Positions 23,030 through 34,169 of a stretch of 64,000 nt of DNA are shown here, one piece after another; within the stretch, counting starts at the first letter, position 1; every line of letters begins with the position of its first letter. The DNA comes from Collybia mongolica. Lineage: Eukaryota; Basidiomycota; Agaricomycetes; Agaricales; Clitocybaceae. The stretch is taken from the NCBI GenBank assembly GCA_013420905.1, contig JAAXNY010000004.1, positions 2,914,001 to 2,978,000 of the forward strand, given 5' to 3'. The notes beneath the pieces are model-generated. The model worked only from the letters and a program-made list of their open reading frames with translations, did no database searches and was not told the origin of the DNA. The position numbers were made by a program, and so were the translations under genes.

Positions 23030-23606
23030 CATTAGAATATTGTTAAATGTTGAATCACACAAATTTAAACATCTATAAGAGGATGAAATATCCAAATAAA
23101 AATGAGTGCATTTCAACCTTTCAATGGATGAAAAGTTAGTACTACTTTCATCCAAAAACAATCCAGTAAAATGATGAAAAAGAGGATGAATTTAAGTGAG
23201 GAAAATGGGATGAATTTGAACATATGATTTTCATCTCTCATAAAATGCCAGTATTTTTGCCCTTAATAGTATGAAATTCATCCCCCATGTAAGACTTGCA
23301 AGGGTGTTATTCTCACCCCTTATTAGTATGAAATTCATCCTTTTTGAAAGGTTAGTATAGCACCCTTGATAGTAAGAAATTCATCTCATGAGGGTGAATT
23401 ATGAGGGGTATGAATATGGACAAATTTCGCATGAAATTTATCCATCAAACTATACCTTAAAGGGGGGTTTTCCCTCCATTTTTCCCCCTACAGGGGGTGT
23501 GTTTTCAAACATCTTTGAGATGAATTTCATATTTTTAATGTATTATTTCTCTTATTTAAGAGGATGAAACACAGGGTTGAATTTCATCTATTCTCAGTTT
23601 CACAGT
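23030..23606. repeat. Right subterminal region of the CACTA-like element
   Basis: Dense GGATGAA/TTCATCC motifs in mixed orientation. Candidate right ends are 23502 (after a C5-TGTA-G5-like palindrome and GTGTG) and 23606 (CACAGTG, complement of the left CACTGTG). Confidence 0.65.
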
Positions 23607-23795
23607 GTAAATCCTTGTCATCCTGAAGCTGCACCTGGAGACAGAACCCATTTCCAGTGACACCACACAGTGGGCATGGAATAGGACTCCCTACTTTTTC
23701 TTTAGCATGAACTACTTTACATAAGGTGGTGAGTTCGGCTGGTCAGATTAGTATAATAAAGATAGAAAAAAATTAAGTAATGGGTGGAAGTTGGT

Positions 23796-24300
23796 GGTCT
23801 TCATTCGTGCACTGCCAGACTGCCCATTGTCCTTGTTGACCTCATTGTAATGAAGTCATCTGTAAAATGGGTCAATGTTAATGTGCTTTGGATTAGATTG
23901 GATAGACAGACATACTGAGACCCCCTCATTGTCCACCTGCACTTTGAGGCCAATGAAGTGGTGTACCATGTTGACGACATTGTCAGGTATGGTCTTGTCC
24001 TGCATACCAATGACGTCCTTAGGTTTCCTGTAGGATCATTATTAGCATTTTTTAATATTCTTAACAAAGCCTTATAGTTTGTATTGGAATTCAAATGACT
24101 ACTACAAGTATTACTATAGTAATTGTAATCTATCAATGAAGAGTGCTTACTATGAGGGGGAGGATGGGAGGCAGCCAACAGGCAATGGTGGTGGTACAAG
24201 AGCAAGAGGAAAAGCATGTAAAAGTGGCTGCCAACGCATGATATAGCTCAGAATGTTCAGCTGTTGGGCATCTCGGTCAACGGGGCCCTGTTATGAGTCC
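23796..24300 (-). repeat. Inverted partial copy of the SPT5-like 5' region
   Basis: Read on the minus strand this repeats the fold-back arm, first intron, second exon (KPKDVIGMQDKT...) and start of the third exon of the SPT5-like gene (about 18120-18620) with many transitions. It is a relic of another element copy lying just outside the right end. Confidence 0.8.
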
Positions 24301-24634
24301 TTATGTTTATATAAGTAACTCGTTCATCATCCTGGGTTTGTGGGGAAAATTCAGTGTACCCAACAAGATCCAGTGTTGTTTTTCCCACGGTTAGTAAGTT
24401 TGAAGTGTTCCGAGATTTCATTAGAACATGATCAGTAAACATTTTGAAGTACATCAGTAAGCCTTTGTAGTCGTGGAAATATTTTTCTAACTGTGGGAAT
24501 CAAAATTAGCCGACGCGCGGATTTCGAGCAAAAAAGGCAACTGCTAACATGGGCTGCATTTAATAATATAAATTCGAGTTAATTGGTCTTTTTCTTGAGA
24601 TATCTCAAGAATTAATTAATAACTGTCCACTGCA

Positions 24635-24704
24635 TAATCATGCTTATGTTTGTCAACTACACTGTTAGAGCTAACAGCGAAGTCGACAAACGTAAGCACG
24701 ATTA
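24635..24704. repeat. Hairpin, 34-bp arms
   Basis: Arms 24635-24668 and 24671-24704 are complementary with about five mismatches around a 2-bp centre. At several mismatches the right arm has CG where the left has CA or TG. Confidence 0.85.
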
Positions 24705-24737
24705 CAAGAGGCTTGCTCTGCTTTGGGTCAAACTTTT

Positions 24738-25450
24738 CCCACAATACAAAACATTGCATATCTCAAGAATGGCAAGACCTATGGATGCAATTAAAATTGC
24801 TACTACTAGATATGGTGAGGGGCTACCCAATGTAGATATTTATATGTATCTGTATTTGTTTGTACACCTTCAAACATCATGATCAAAAGCAGCTCTCTCA
24901 CTACAAGCATGTTACAAATGAATATCAAGTTTGTATATGACTTTGCCACACAGCTAGCCAAACAAACAATAACATCAAAGTTCCCACAATATAAATCATT
25001 GCATATCTCAACAACTACAAGGCTTATGGATGTAATTTAAATTGCTAGTGTTAGATATGGTGAAGTAGTACCTCATGTATATGTTTGTATGTGCTTGTAT
25101 TTGTATTTATTTTTCTAAACCTCATCAGCAACAAATTTCTTGCTACATATTGTGAATGAATACTGTCTGTATATCATTTCACCACACATCTGGCCAAACA
25201 AACAATATTAATGAAGTTCCCACAATATACATAGATAATGCATATCTCAGCAAATACAAGGCTAACAGAGACAATTGAAATTGCTACTGCTCCTAGACCT
25301 ATGGAGGGGGTACACCAGGAAATGTATATTTATATTTGTTTGTACCTTTCCAAATTTGATTATAACCTCTTGTTATATCTATTTTAACATCACATTTATA
25401 TATTACTTGGCCATAAGCATAGCCAAACAAGTCAATGTGGACGCTCCTGG
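24738..25450. repeat. Degenerate tandem repeat, unit about 240 bp, three copies
   Basis: Units start with CCCACAATA followed by CATTGCATATCTCA or close variants at 24738, 24983 and 25219 (periods 245 and 236). Each unit then has ATTGAAATTGCTA-like and TTTGTTTGTA-like segments and GCCAAACAA near its end. Short frames here are not conserved between units, so it is not coding. Confidence 0.75.
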
Positions 25451-27830
25451 AATCTATATGCTCAACATCTTAACAATAGCTAGCTATATGAGTATGGTTA
25501 AATATAGTATGTGATAACACAACAAAAAACACTTAACAGGCATATATACATTTGTTTGAACTTTGTCTTTGATGATGATATTTCTATTTTTAGTATATCT
25601 AATAAGTTCTTGATTAACCCAGGATGCAAGGCTGGAAATAAATTGTTAAATGTTTAATAGTTGATATACATTTCAATACTGTGGGAACTTGGTTCTATTA
25701 TAGGCATTTGCATTGATATTACTTCCTTATATCACACAATTGGGTAGTCCAATCTATAAATAGGTATATTGGATAAATACTGTGGGTGTACCAGAAGTCT
25801 ATATCAGTCTACTAGAACTGTGCAAATAGTACAGGGGAAAAGTATCAGTAAGAAGTAAACTAATATTTGTAAAAGGAATAAGAACATATCACAAGGTAGA
25901 TAGAATTATACCAAGGTAGTCTCAAGGTATACAGCAGCATATAGGTGCATATGTATACAATAGAACAAGGTATATCTGAGCAACTAGATGTGGGGCACAT
26001 ATGCACTCACCTTACACACATCTGGTAGGGCACAAGGGTGATTGGCATTACTTGGTCTAGACAGCACATCCAGGGGTGCACACCCAGCCACCAGGTGATG
26101 GTTCTACCATATGGAATACACCACTGCACCACCCATATCTGCCATGCTAGCTGCTCACTAGCAGATGTGGGCAGGCAGTCACTGATAATGTGGCAGGTGC
26201 CTTTGTAGTTCTTGTTGCAGCTCTTATTGTTGTGATTTTGCAGTTGTTATTTTCACTGAGAGGGGTGGGTATAAGAGAGGGTGGTGGTATCCATGGCAGT
26301 GGGACCTGGCATTGTATTTGGCAGTATTGTGCACAATTATATGGCAGGGAGGTGATGGGAGGGGCAGCTGGGGATGTAGTGGTGGAGGTTGACAACAAGG
26401 CTGACAGGTGATGTGGCACCCATCAACAATATTCAGCCATTGCTAGTAATGGCCAAGAGTGGACAGCAGGGGCCATTATAAAAGCAAGCACCTTGGACTC
26501 ACAAACTCATATTACCAAATGGTTAATCTGTTTATGCACATGACATGTAACCTTGAGGCCTTGTATTTAACTCTCCAAAATATTGCATTTTTGTGCATTA
26601 AATAAGCAATTGTGACTATAATTAAGTAAGCAATCTGGATAGTCTGCATGGACTTCATGGGGAGTTGTTCCAAGCTGGGTCTGAGCATCCAAGTAACAGC
26701 ATGGATACATGGCTTAGCTTTGACTTGGCTCAGATGCAGACTGTCAATTAAGCAGGGCTCCCTGCCAAACAGGGTCTGAGTCAGTCTGCAGACAACTGCA
26801 TTTGTCTGTGTGGTCTGTGTGGCTCATGTGGCTTAGTGTAAAGTCCCTAGAGAAGCTACTGAGTTGGTTGTATATTTGGAATATACAAATATGGATCTAC
26901 ATTTTCAAGTTTATTAATTTTTTCACACAGTCCATCTCTGAGAGTCTGAGTCCCCACTTTACCAGCTGACTTGTTTTTAAGGAAAATGCCTAGATATATA
27001 TTGTTACCTTTTATTAGTGGATATTTGTATAGGATCTATAAACACCAACTTTATTGGCATACACCATGGATATGGGTGAAGTTGTAAGGGGATCACTTGT
27101 TTGTCCACATCTAGCCATCAGAATCACTATTGCACAGCTTGCATAGCCACACTGTTATATCTATTATTCTGACACACACTGCTTTAACCCCTCAACAGAT
27201 AGTAGTTTACTCTGGACTGACATACCACAGATGGATTTTTGCATCAGTAGAGTTACTGATATCAGATTCTGTTGTTATTTAAGACATAGGCACAATGTAC
27301 TGTATATAAGGTGCCCCTTCCTCTCCATGGAAGGGCACCTTTGTAATAGACTTGGGCTGGGTTCTCTACTCATAGTCAAGCCTCTAGTGCTCTATGCTCA
27401 TGCCTTCCCTGCATGGTTGTTCATACTGTGTATACTGCTCCCTGTCTGAGCCTCTTGGCAACATGACCCCTTACAGAAGTGCAACAAGTATTTGGCAAGC
27501 TCAAATGTGTGGTCATATTACATCTTCATGTTGTGTATCCATCAGGCCTTCCATGATGTCAAGCTACTCCCTGTACCCTATAATATAATTCTAGGACAAT
27601 GCCTAACAAGTGTTCCAGAACCAAACTTATCAATGACAAAAAGTAATATAAAGTTGAATAGATTCTAGATAGCTAGTTCTATTGCAACAACCTGGTTCTA
27701 GAAATATAAAGAAAAGTTAATCAAAAAAAAAACATAAGGACTCATATCTGCCAGTAATGGCCCTCTACCTCAAGTGATCAAATCTGGGAATGCTGACAAA
27801 TTTTATTTATTCAAATCATATATTATTTGT
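25451..27830. other. AT-rich, CG-poor transposon debris
   Basis: No gene is supported. A sequence near 26640-26850 ends ATGTGGCTTAGTGTAAAG, the same terminus as element Y, so a diverged Y-type end lies here in reverse orientation. A short hairpin (AAGGTGCCC / GGGCACCTT) lies at about 27309-27343. The rest is unassigned. Confidence 0.5.
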
Positions 27831-27987
27831 TATAAATAGGAGGCTGAAAAATGTGCACCCCACCAGGTTCGAACAGTCACAGGGGATCATTATGTAATAT
27901 TAAAATATTTGGCATGGATAACCACTGGGCAAGACTGGCATTCCCAGCTGAGAGATAAATGGCCTCAAGTCAACAAAAACAGGTCAC

Positions 27988-28398
27988 ATGATATTGAGGC
28001 ACATGCTGTGGTCACATTACCATTGCCACACCTTCATTGATTACTTTCAACCACATCAACAATGTCCACCAAACTGCCAATGCACCCAATGCACCCAATG
28101 CCAACCAACACCCAACACACTATGCCAGCAAATACATGCTCCACCGCCTCCACCAGGCACAGCGGCTTACGCCACTCATTGTCTCCTCCCTCCAAATCTC
28201 ACAAGCATGCATTGTCAAGTGCTAAACAATAATATTACTGTAGCCAAGAAGACAAAAATGAAACCCAAGGCCCCCAAAGCACCCAGAGACACACAAACAG
28301 TGAACAACAAGGCCAAGGGAGGTGGGGGGAATGGTGGAAAAGGACATGGCCCAAGGGGATGGCAGGGAAAGGGCACCCTGAGGGGCAGAGGGAGGTGA
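27988..28398 (+). CDS. Element Y reading frame, first exon (unknown function)
   Basis: 136 codons with no recognisable domain: His/Cys/Pro/Gln-rich N-terminal half (WSHYHCHTF, CPPNCQCTQC), then a basic Lys/Pro segment (AKKTKMKPKAPKAP) and a Gly-rich end (GGGGNGGKGHGPRGW). It is followed by a GT-AG intron whose acceptor is at 28450, and the Gypsy element sits 6 bp into the next exon. The same frame and intron are in copy 3 (minus strand, about 47481-47100), so the reading frame is maintained between copies. The original start is probably upstream, since copy 3 adds the conserved segment WARLASQLEDKWLQVY before it. Confidence 0.5.
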   Translation: MILRHMLWSHYHCHTFIDYFQPHQQCPPNCQCTQCTQCQPTPNTLCQQIHAPPPPPGTAAYATHCLLPPNLTSMHCQVLNNNITVAKKTKMKPKAPKAPRDTQTVNNKAKGGGGNGGKGHGPRGWQGKGTLRGRGR

Positions 28399-28456
28399 GT
28401 CCCAGAACATTGCTCACCTATGCACTCACCACACAGTGTGTCCCCCCCAGGAAAAC

Positions 28457-28904
28457 TGTAAGGGGAACTCCATTTCCGCCTTACTTCGCCGATCTAGCCT
28501 TACTTCGCCGAATCTCACTCTGCCGACTTCTACTTCGCCGATTCGCGACTCAGTCATCCCGCCGACTTACGATACAATTTCTCTGCTTACTTCGCGCTCA
28601 CTCAATTACATTCACTACATCGCACGTTCATTACCTACGCCCACACGCACCCCCACTCTCTACTTCGCGCGCAGTTCGCCACCGGACTTCGCACTTGTTC
28701 GGACTATCAAGGGCACGGTCACGTGACCTTCGCTAGCCCAACACGTGTTGTCGTACCGCACCGGGAACGTGTATTTAATGTAGTACTAGGTATATAGCAC
28801 ACCCCCCCTGATGGAGGCTCCTCAGAGTATTCTCTTAGGATCCCCTCCTCAGCGTCGGCCCGCTCTACTAAGTTCGCGCGCACTCCGCCGGAGTTGCCCT
28901 TACA
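28457..28904 (+). repeat. Gypsy 5' LTR
   Basis: 448 bp, TG...CA ends with inverted TGTAAGGG/CCCTTACA. It contains a TATA box at 28791 and the predicted RNA start at about 28824. Confidence 0.95.
28791..28797 (+). promoter_or_regulatory. LTR TATA box (TATATAG)
   Basis: It lies 33 bp before the AGAGTATTCT motif at 28824, the usual distance from TATA box to transcript start. The same arrangement is in the old copy (TATATAG at 50934, motif at 50968). Confidence 0.7.
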
Positions 28905-28906
28905 GT

Positions 28907-28916
28907 AGAATACTCT
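28907..28916 (+). promoter_or_regulatory. Predicted self-primer binding site
   Basis: AGAATACTCT, 2 bp after the 5' LTR, is the exact complement of AGAGTATTCT at 28824-28833, the predicted first bases of the RNA. No 3' tRNA-complementary TGG-type site is at the LTR border. The same pairing is preserved at 50968-50977 and 51110-51119. Confidence 0.65.
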
Positions 28917-29064
28917 CACCAGCAGAGACCGCGACCTCACTGCAGCCATTGCCAAATTCCGATCGGCAGAAACTGTCAGCTCCGATACAGAATCCGTCAA
29001 GACCGCACGAGAATCGCCCTCTCCACCCTCCTCCGAACTAGAAGTGGAACTCCTACTCCGGCCG

Positions 29065-30221
29065 ATGGACGCCGAAACGAGGATGGATAACACGTAGGAG
29101 ATCTCAATAGGAAGGTGGAGGAACAAGCCGAGCAGCTTAAGAAGCTCACCGACAGCATCAACGCGCTGATCGCGCTCCAAACCGCGGCTCCCCCACCCCC
29201 GGTCAATACCCCTGCACCCAGCGCCCCTGTAAATAATGTATCAACACCTCCCCCCGCGACCCACGTTAATTCGGGACGACCTTCGGCACTCCGGCCATCG
29301 CTTCCCGATGACTTCGACGGATCGCGCGAACGAGGGCGTGCGTTCATTAACGCATGCGAACTGTATATAAATCTTGTACCACACCAGTTTGCGGATGAAG
29401 TGACGCAGGTACGGTGGGCATACACCTTCATGAAGAAAGGCCGAGCGTATCTGTTCGCGGACCGGGCCATGCGATACCAGACCGCTACCGGGAACCCGAA
29501 GTACGCGACATGGGCCCTATTCCGCGCCGACTTCGCGGTCAACTTCTTCGTGCAGAGCGAAGCGCAGCGGGCGATTACGAGGTTGGAAACGAGCAGCTAC
29601 CACCAAGGATCGCGATCGGTGGACGACTACACGGATGAGTTCAGGGATCTCATCGACAAGTCGGGATACAAGGAGGGGTTGACGATTGTGGTGAAGTACC
29701 GGAAGGGACTGAGCGGGGAGATTCAGTCGCAGATCGCGACGATGGCAGTGGGACGACCAGCGGACGATCAGCCGGAACAGTGGTATGTAGCGGCGATGAA
29801 GTGCGATGAAAACCGCCTCACCAACGAGGCCTTCCTGAGCACTAAACCGGCGGCTCGCGCACCTCCCGCACGCACTACCTCGGTGTTTCGCGCACCGCTG
29901 CACTTCTCAGCCCCGACGCTGCAACGGATGGCGCCACCACCACCTCCGCCGCCCCCTGCTCTCCCTCCACCGGTTCCGATGGATGTAGACGCGATGCGGA
30001 GGGCTCAAACGAACATCGAGACCTGCCACCGATGTAAGCAGCCGGGCCATTTCTGGAAGGACTGCCCCCTCCGCTACAACACGCGGTTCATGTCAATGGA
30101 GGAGCAGCATGAGTTCGCGCAGCACATCTTCACAATGATAGACGCACAAGTCGAACCGCCGGCGGAAGAAGGGGAAACGTTCGCAACCACTCAAGAGGGT
30201 TTTGTAGCGGACAGCGAGTGA
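29065..30221 (+). pseudogene. gag: Gypsy Gag (capsid/nucleocapsid), frame broken near its start
   Basis: Structural protein that packages the element RNA. The main frame (29091-30221) has no ATG near its start. An ATG at 29065 or 29083 in the neighbouring frame gives MDAETRMDNT then TAG at 29095. Losing one base there explains both, because the old copy at 51274 has an ATG-initiated homologous N-terminus in one frame. Seen: coiled-coil start, Pro-rich linker, the retrotransposon Gag core (FIXACELYINLVP ... FRADFAVNFF ... LETSSYHQGSRSVDDYTDEFRDLI), a Pro-rich spacer, and a CCHC zinc knuckle, CHRCKQPGHFWKDC, near the C-terminus. The TGA at 30219-30221 is followed at once in another frame by coding-like sequence leading into pol. 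Confidence 0.85.
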
Positions 30222-30363
30222 ACAGTACGCCCTCGCTGTCATCTGTAAATAGGTTCGCGGGTTTAGAAGTTGAGAAATTTCCCAAACACCCAAAACTACT
30301 ACAGAAGCCGTACAAGATACCATCCCCGTCCCTAAACCGCCGCGCCAGAGACTCCCCCGATGA

Positions 30364-33300
30364 GAACGAGCTCTACCCAAGCGATTCGTAGTCACCGCCA
30401 CCCCCAGCACTCGCTCGCTGAAGCTCAAGATTGAACTTCAGACGACCGACACAGGCGAGACATTCGCGACGAACAGCTTGGTAGACTCGGGAGCAACGGG
30501 CCTTTTCATTGATTCTGAATTCGTGCGGAGGAACAGGTTGACCTCGCGCAAGCTAGTTCGCACTATTCCGGTGTTCAACGTCGACGGCACTCCGAACGAG
30601 AACGGGTCTATTTCGGAGATCGTAGACCTCATCCTCCGGTACAACGGTCACTCAGAACGCACCCACTTCGCGGTCACCAGCCTAGGGAAGCAGGATCTCA
30701 TACTGGGCTACACTTGGTTGCAGGAGCACAACCCGGAGATCAACTGGCAGACCAACGAGGTGAAGATGAGTCACTGTCCCGACAAATGTCGGACCTGCGC
30801 GAACGAGGTTAAATCGGAAAAGGCGGAGAAGCGTAAATTGGAGGCCCGCATCAACGCCTGTTGCGCAGGACCCATGCCCGAACCAGAAACAGAAATTGGA
30901 GAGGTTCCCGACTCTGAGCACGAAGGAGATATCGCCCTTGAAGATTGCATCGAAGAGGGCGACCGTATCTTCGTGGTCAACATCGGCGAACCAGGACAGT
31001 TTCAGAAGGCACCGGAAGAGATTCGGACAACCCAAACCATCTCGCAGCGACTAGCGGAAAAGATCCAAACGGAAGCCCGGAAGAACGCGTCCCAGCAGAT
31101 CGCAGACTCCTTTGATCGTAATGCGCAACCCAAGACGTTTTTCGATCTAGCACCGGCGCACGTCCACGAATTTGAGGATGTGTTCTCCAAGACGTCCTTC
31201 GACGCTCTCCCAGATCGCCGACCGTGGGACCACGCGATCGAACTCGTCCGCGACGCAGAAGGGAAATCCTGCAAGGTCTACCCGCTCTCAGTCGCCGAAC
31301 AAGCGGAGTTGGACAAGTTCCTCGAGGAGAACCTCGCCTCTGGTTGGATCCGCCCCTCCAAATCGCCAATGGCTTCGCCGTTCTTCTTTATCAAGAAGAA
31401 GGACGGTTCGCTACGCCCGGTACAGGACTACCGCGTTCTCAATTCGCTGACGATCAAGAACAAATACCCACTCCCACTCATCTCCGACCTCGTCAACAAT
31501 CTTTGGGGAGCGAAATACTTCTCCAAATTCGACGTTCGCTGGGGATACAACAACGTCCGAATTAAGGAAGGTGATGAGTGGAAGGCTGCATTTCGCACAA
31601 ACCGCGGAATGTTTGAGCCCCTGGTAATGTTCTTTGGTCTCACTAACTCGCCGGCAACGTTCCAAACCATGATGAACGAGATATTCCACGATCTCATCAT
31701 GGAAGGAGTGGTATGTGTCTACATCAATGATATTCTAATCTACACAAAGACACTCGCCGAACACCGCCGAATTACGAGGTTAGTTCTCCAGCGACTCCGC
31801 GAACATAAACTGTACCTGCGACTGGACAAATGTGAATTCGAGAAGACCCGAATCGAGTATCTGGGGCTCATTATCTCGGAGGGGCAGGCGGAGATGGACC
31901 CGGTCAAGGTTGCCAGAGTAGCGGAATGGCCAACGCCCACGAACAAGAAGCAAGTGCAGTCCTTCTTGGGCTTCACGAACTTCTATCGGCGGTTCATTCG
32001 CAACTTCTCCCATATTGCGCGGCCATTGTTTGATCTCACCGGTAAAGACGTGCCTTGGAAGTGGGGTGAGTCGGAGCAGGAGGCATTCGAAGGGTTGAAG
32101 GAAGCGGTGTCGTCTAAACTGGTACTGATGTTCGCAGACGACAACCGGCCGTTTAGGGTGGAGGCAGATAGTTCGGATTTCGCGACCGGCGCAGTACTTT
32201 CGCAACTCAGCCCGGAGGACGACAAGTGGCACCCGATCGTGTTTTCGTCAAAGAGCCTCAACGCGGTCGAGCGGAATTACGAGATACACGACAAGGAAAT
32301 GCTCGCCATCATTCGCGCACTCGAAGAATGGCGACACTTCCTTGAAGGCGCGCGACACGACTTCGAGATCTGGACAGACCACAAAAATCTAGAGTACTTC
32401 CGGACGTCCCAGAAGCTAAATTGGAGACAGGCCAGGTGGTCACTGTACCTCTCCCGATTCAACTTCTCGCTGCACCACAAGCCCGGACGAAGTATGGGTA
32501 AGCCAGACGCGCTATCTCGCCGAGCGGACCACAGCAATGGAAGCGAGGATAACCGCAATCTAGTCCTCCTCAAACCGGAGTTGTTCACAATCCGCGCGCT
32601 GGAAGGAATGGTCGTGGAAGGAGAGGAAAGGGACATTCTGCGGGATATTCGGAGAGGCAATCGCGAGGGACATCAGGAGGAAGCGGTGGTGAAGGCAGCG
32701 CAGGAGTTGAAGAAGTCCGCAGGAAAATCGGTTTGGAGCGCAGAGTGGAGGGAAGCGCAGGAGTTGCTGTATTTCCGTGATCGCATCTACGTCCCAAAAC
32801 ACGCTGACCTTCGCAGACGTATAGTTGTGCAACATCACGATTCGCGAATTGCGGGACACGCCGGAAGATGGAAGACGTTGGAACTCGTATCGCGCAATTA
32901 CTGGTGGCCTCAAATGTCGCGCTACATCGGCGAATACTGCAAGACATGCGACCTCTGTCTCCGAACGAAGGCTCAGCGTCAACTTCCAAGCGGCAAACTT
33001 AAACCGCTGCCGATTCCGGAAGGTCGCTGGGACGTCGCAAGCGTGGATTTCATTGTGGAACTCCCCGAGTCGCAAGGGCATGATGCGATCATGGTAGTGG
33101 TGGACACGGTGGGTAAACGCGCGCACTTCATCCCAACCACGACGACAATTACCGCGCTTGGATCGGCGAGGCTTTACCTCCAGCATGTGTGGAAGTTGCA
33201 CGGCTTACCGAAGGCTATGGTCTCCGACCGAGGGGTACAGTTCGTGGCGGAATTCACAAGGGAGTTATATCGCATGCTTGATATTAAACTCACAGCGTCT

Positions 33301-34158
33301 ACGGCGTACCACCCACAGACAGACGGACAGACCGAGCGAGTGAACCAGGAACTGGAGCAGTATCTCCGGTTATTCGTCAGCGAGCGACAGGACAACTGGG
33401 TCGACCTTTTACTGCTCGCCGAATTCCAGTACAATAACCACGTCCACTCCTCGACACAGCACTCGCCGTTCTTCCTGGACACCAGTCGACATCCACGCAT
33501 GGGCTTCGAACCACAGACCGCACCATCCCGGCTGGAAACCGTGAACGAATTCCGCGACCAAATGAAGGACACCCTTGAGGAAGCCCGCGCCGCATTAGCC
33601 AAAGCCAAGGACGAGATGGCGATGTACTACAATCGCCGCCGAAACCCAACACCCGACTACCAGGTTGGAGACCAGATGTATTTGGATTCGCGCGACATTT
33701 GTATCACTCGACCGTCGCAGAAACTGGCTCACCGCTACATCGGGCCCTACCCCATCGAAGCCAAGGTTGGATCGCACGCCTACCACCTCAAACTTCCGCT
33801 GGCGCTATCGCGCATCCACCCGGTCTTCCATGTTGTCAAACTCCTACCTGCGCCGCATGACCCAATACCCGGTAGAACGGTCACCGAAGTCCCTGAACCC
33901 ACTCTCATAGACGGCGAGGTACATTATGAGGTTCAGGAGATCATGGACAGCCGGATTTACAGGAACAAGCTGCAGTACCTGATCGCCTGGAAGGGCTACA
34001 GCTACGAACAGAACACCTGGGAACCTGCCGACAAGGTGAATGCGGACGAGTTGGTCGCCGAATTCTACAGACGCAACCCCGGAGCACCGCGACTCGTACA
34101 ACGCGTCCAATTCGCACAGATCCCGTTCCAACGCCAGCGTGAAGACACGCAAACCTAG
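30364..34158 (+). pseudogene. pol: Gypsy Pol polyprotein: protease, RT, RNase H, integrase, chromodomain
   Basis: Polyprotein for reverse transcription and integration. In order: aspartic protease with VDSGATGLFID (about 30480), RT with motif A FSKFDVRWGYNN (about 31520) and motif C YINDIL (31720-31737), RNase H (EADSSDFATG, HDKEMLAI, WTDHKNLEYF, KPDALSR; 32160-32520), integrase with HHCC finger (H...HAG...CKTCDLC, about 32835-32960) and DDE core (VDFIV, VSDRGVQF, TERVNQELEQY), and a chromodomain (YEVQEIMDSR...YLIAWKGY...NTWEP; about 33925-34080). RT motif C has Asn (AAT, 31726-31728) where the first catalytic Asp of YxDD belongs. No ATG begins the frame. Coding-like sequence between gag and pol (about 30218-30387) is in a third frame, so a single gag-pol frame with lost bases is likely. 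Confidence 0.9.
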
Positions 34159-34169
34159 AAGGGGGGTAA

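Larger units (their letters stand above)
13702..23606. mobile_element. Decayed CACTA-like (Tnp2-type) DNA transposon carrying extra genes
   Basis: The left end starts CACTGTGCACCTGGTGGGGG, a CACTA-type terminus, followed by about 450 bp of subterminal DNA full of GGATGAA/TTCATCC motifs. The same motif fills 23030-23606 in the other direction, ending in CACAGTG at 23606, while a palindromic CCCCCTGTAGGGGG-like site ends at 23502. Either could be the right end. Between them lie a Tnp2-type transposase (-), an SPT5-like gene (+) and a coiled-coil accessory gene (+). No 3-bp target-site duplication can be shown for either right end, so element unity is inference. The whole block is poor in CG dinucleotides, and all its genes carry stops. 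Confidence 0.6.

Noticed and set aside
22778..23161. His/Pro-rich minus-strand frame
   Set aside because: It is the antisense of the acidic Asp/Glu tail of the accessory gene.
26147..26419. Overlapping 90-aa (-) and 73-aa (+) frames
   Set aside because: Low-complexity Val/Thr and Pro content, CG-poor repeat context, no splice or domain support.
33925..34080. Chromodomain as a host chromatin gene
   Set aside because: It is in frame at the C-terminus of the Gypsy integrase and is the usual chromovirus targeting module.
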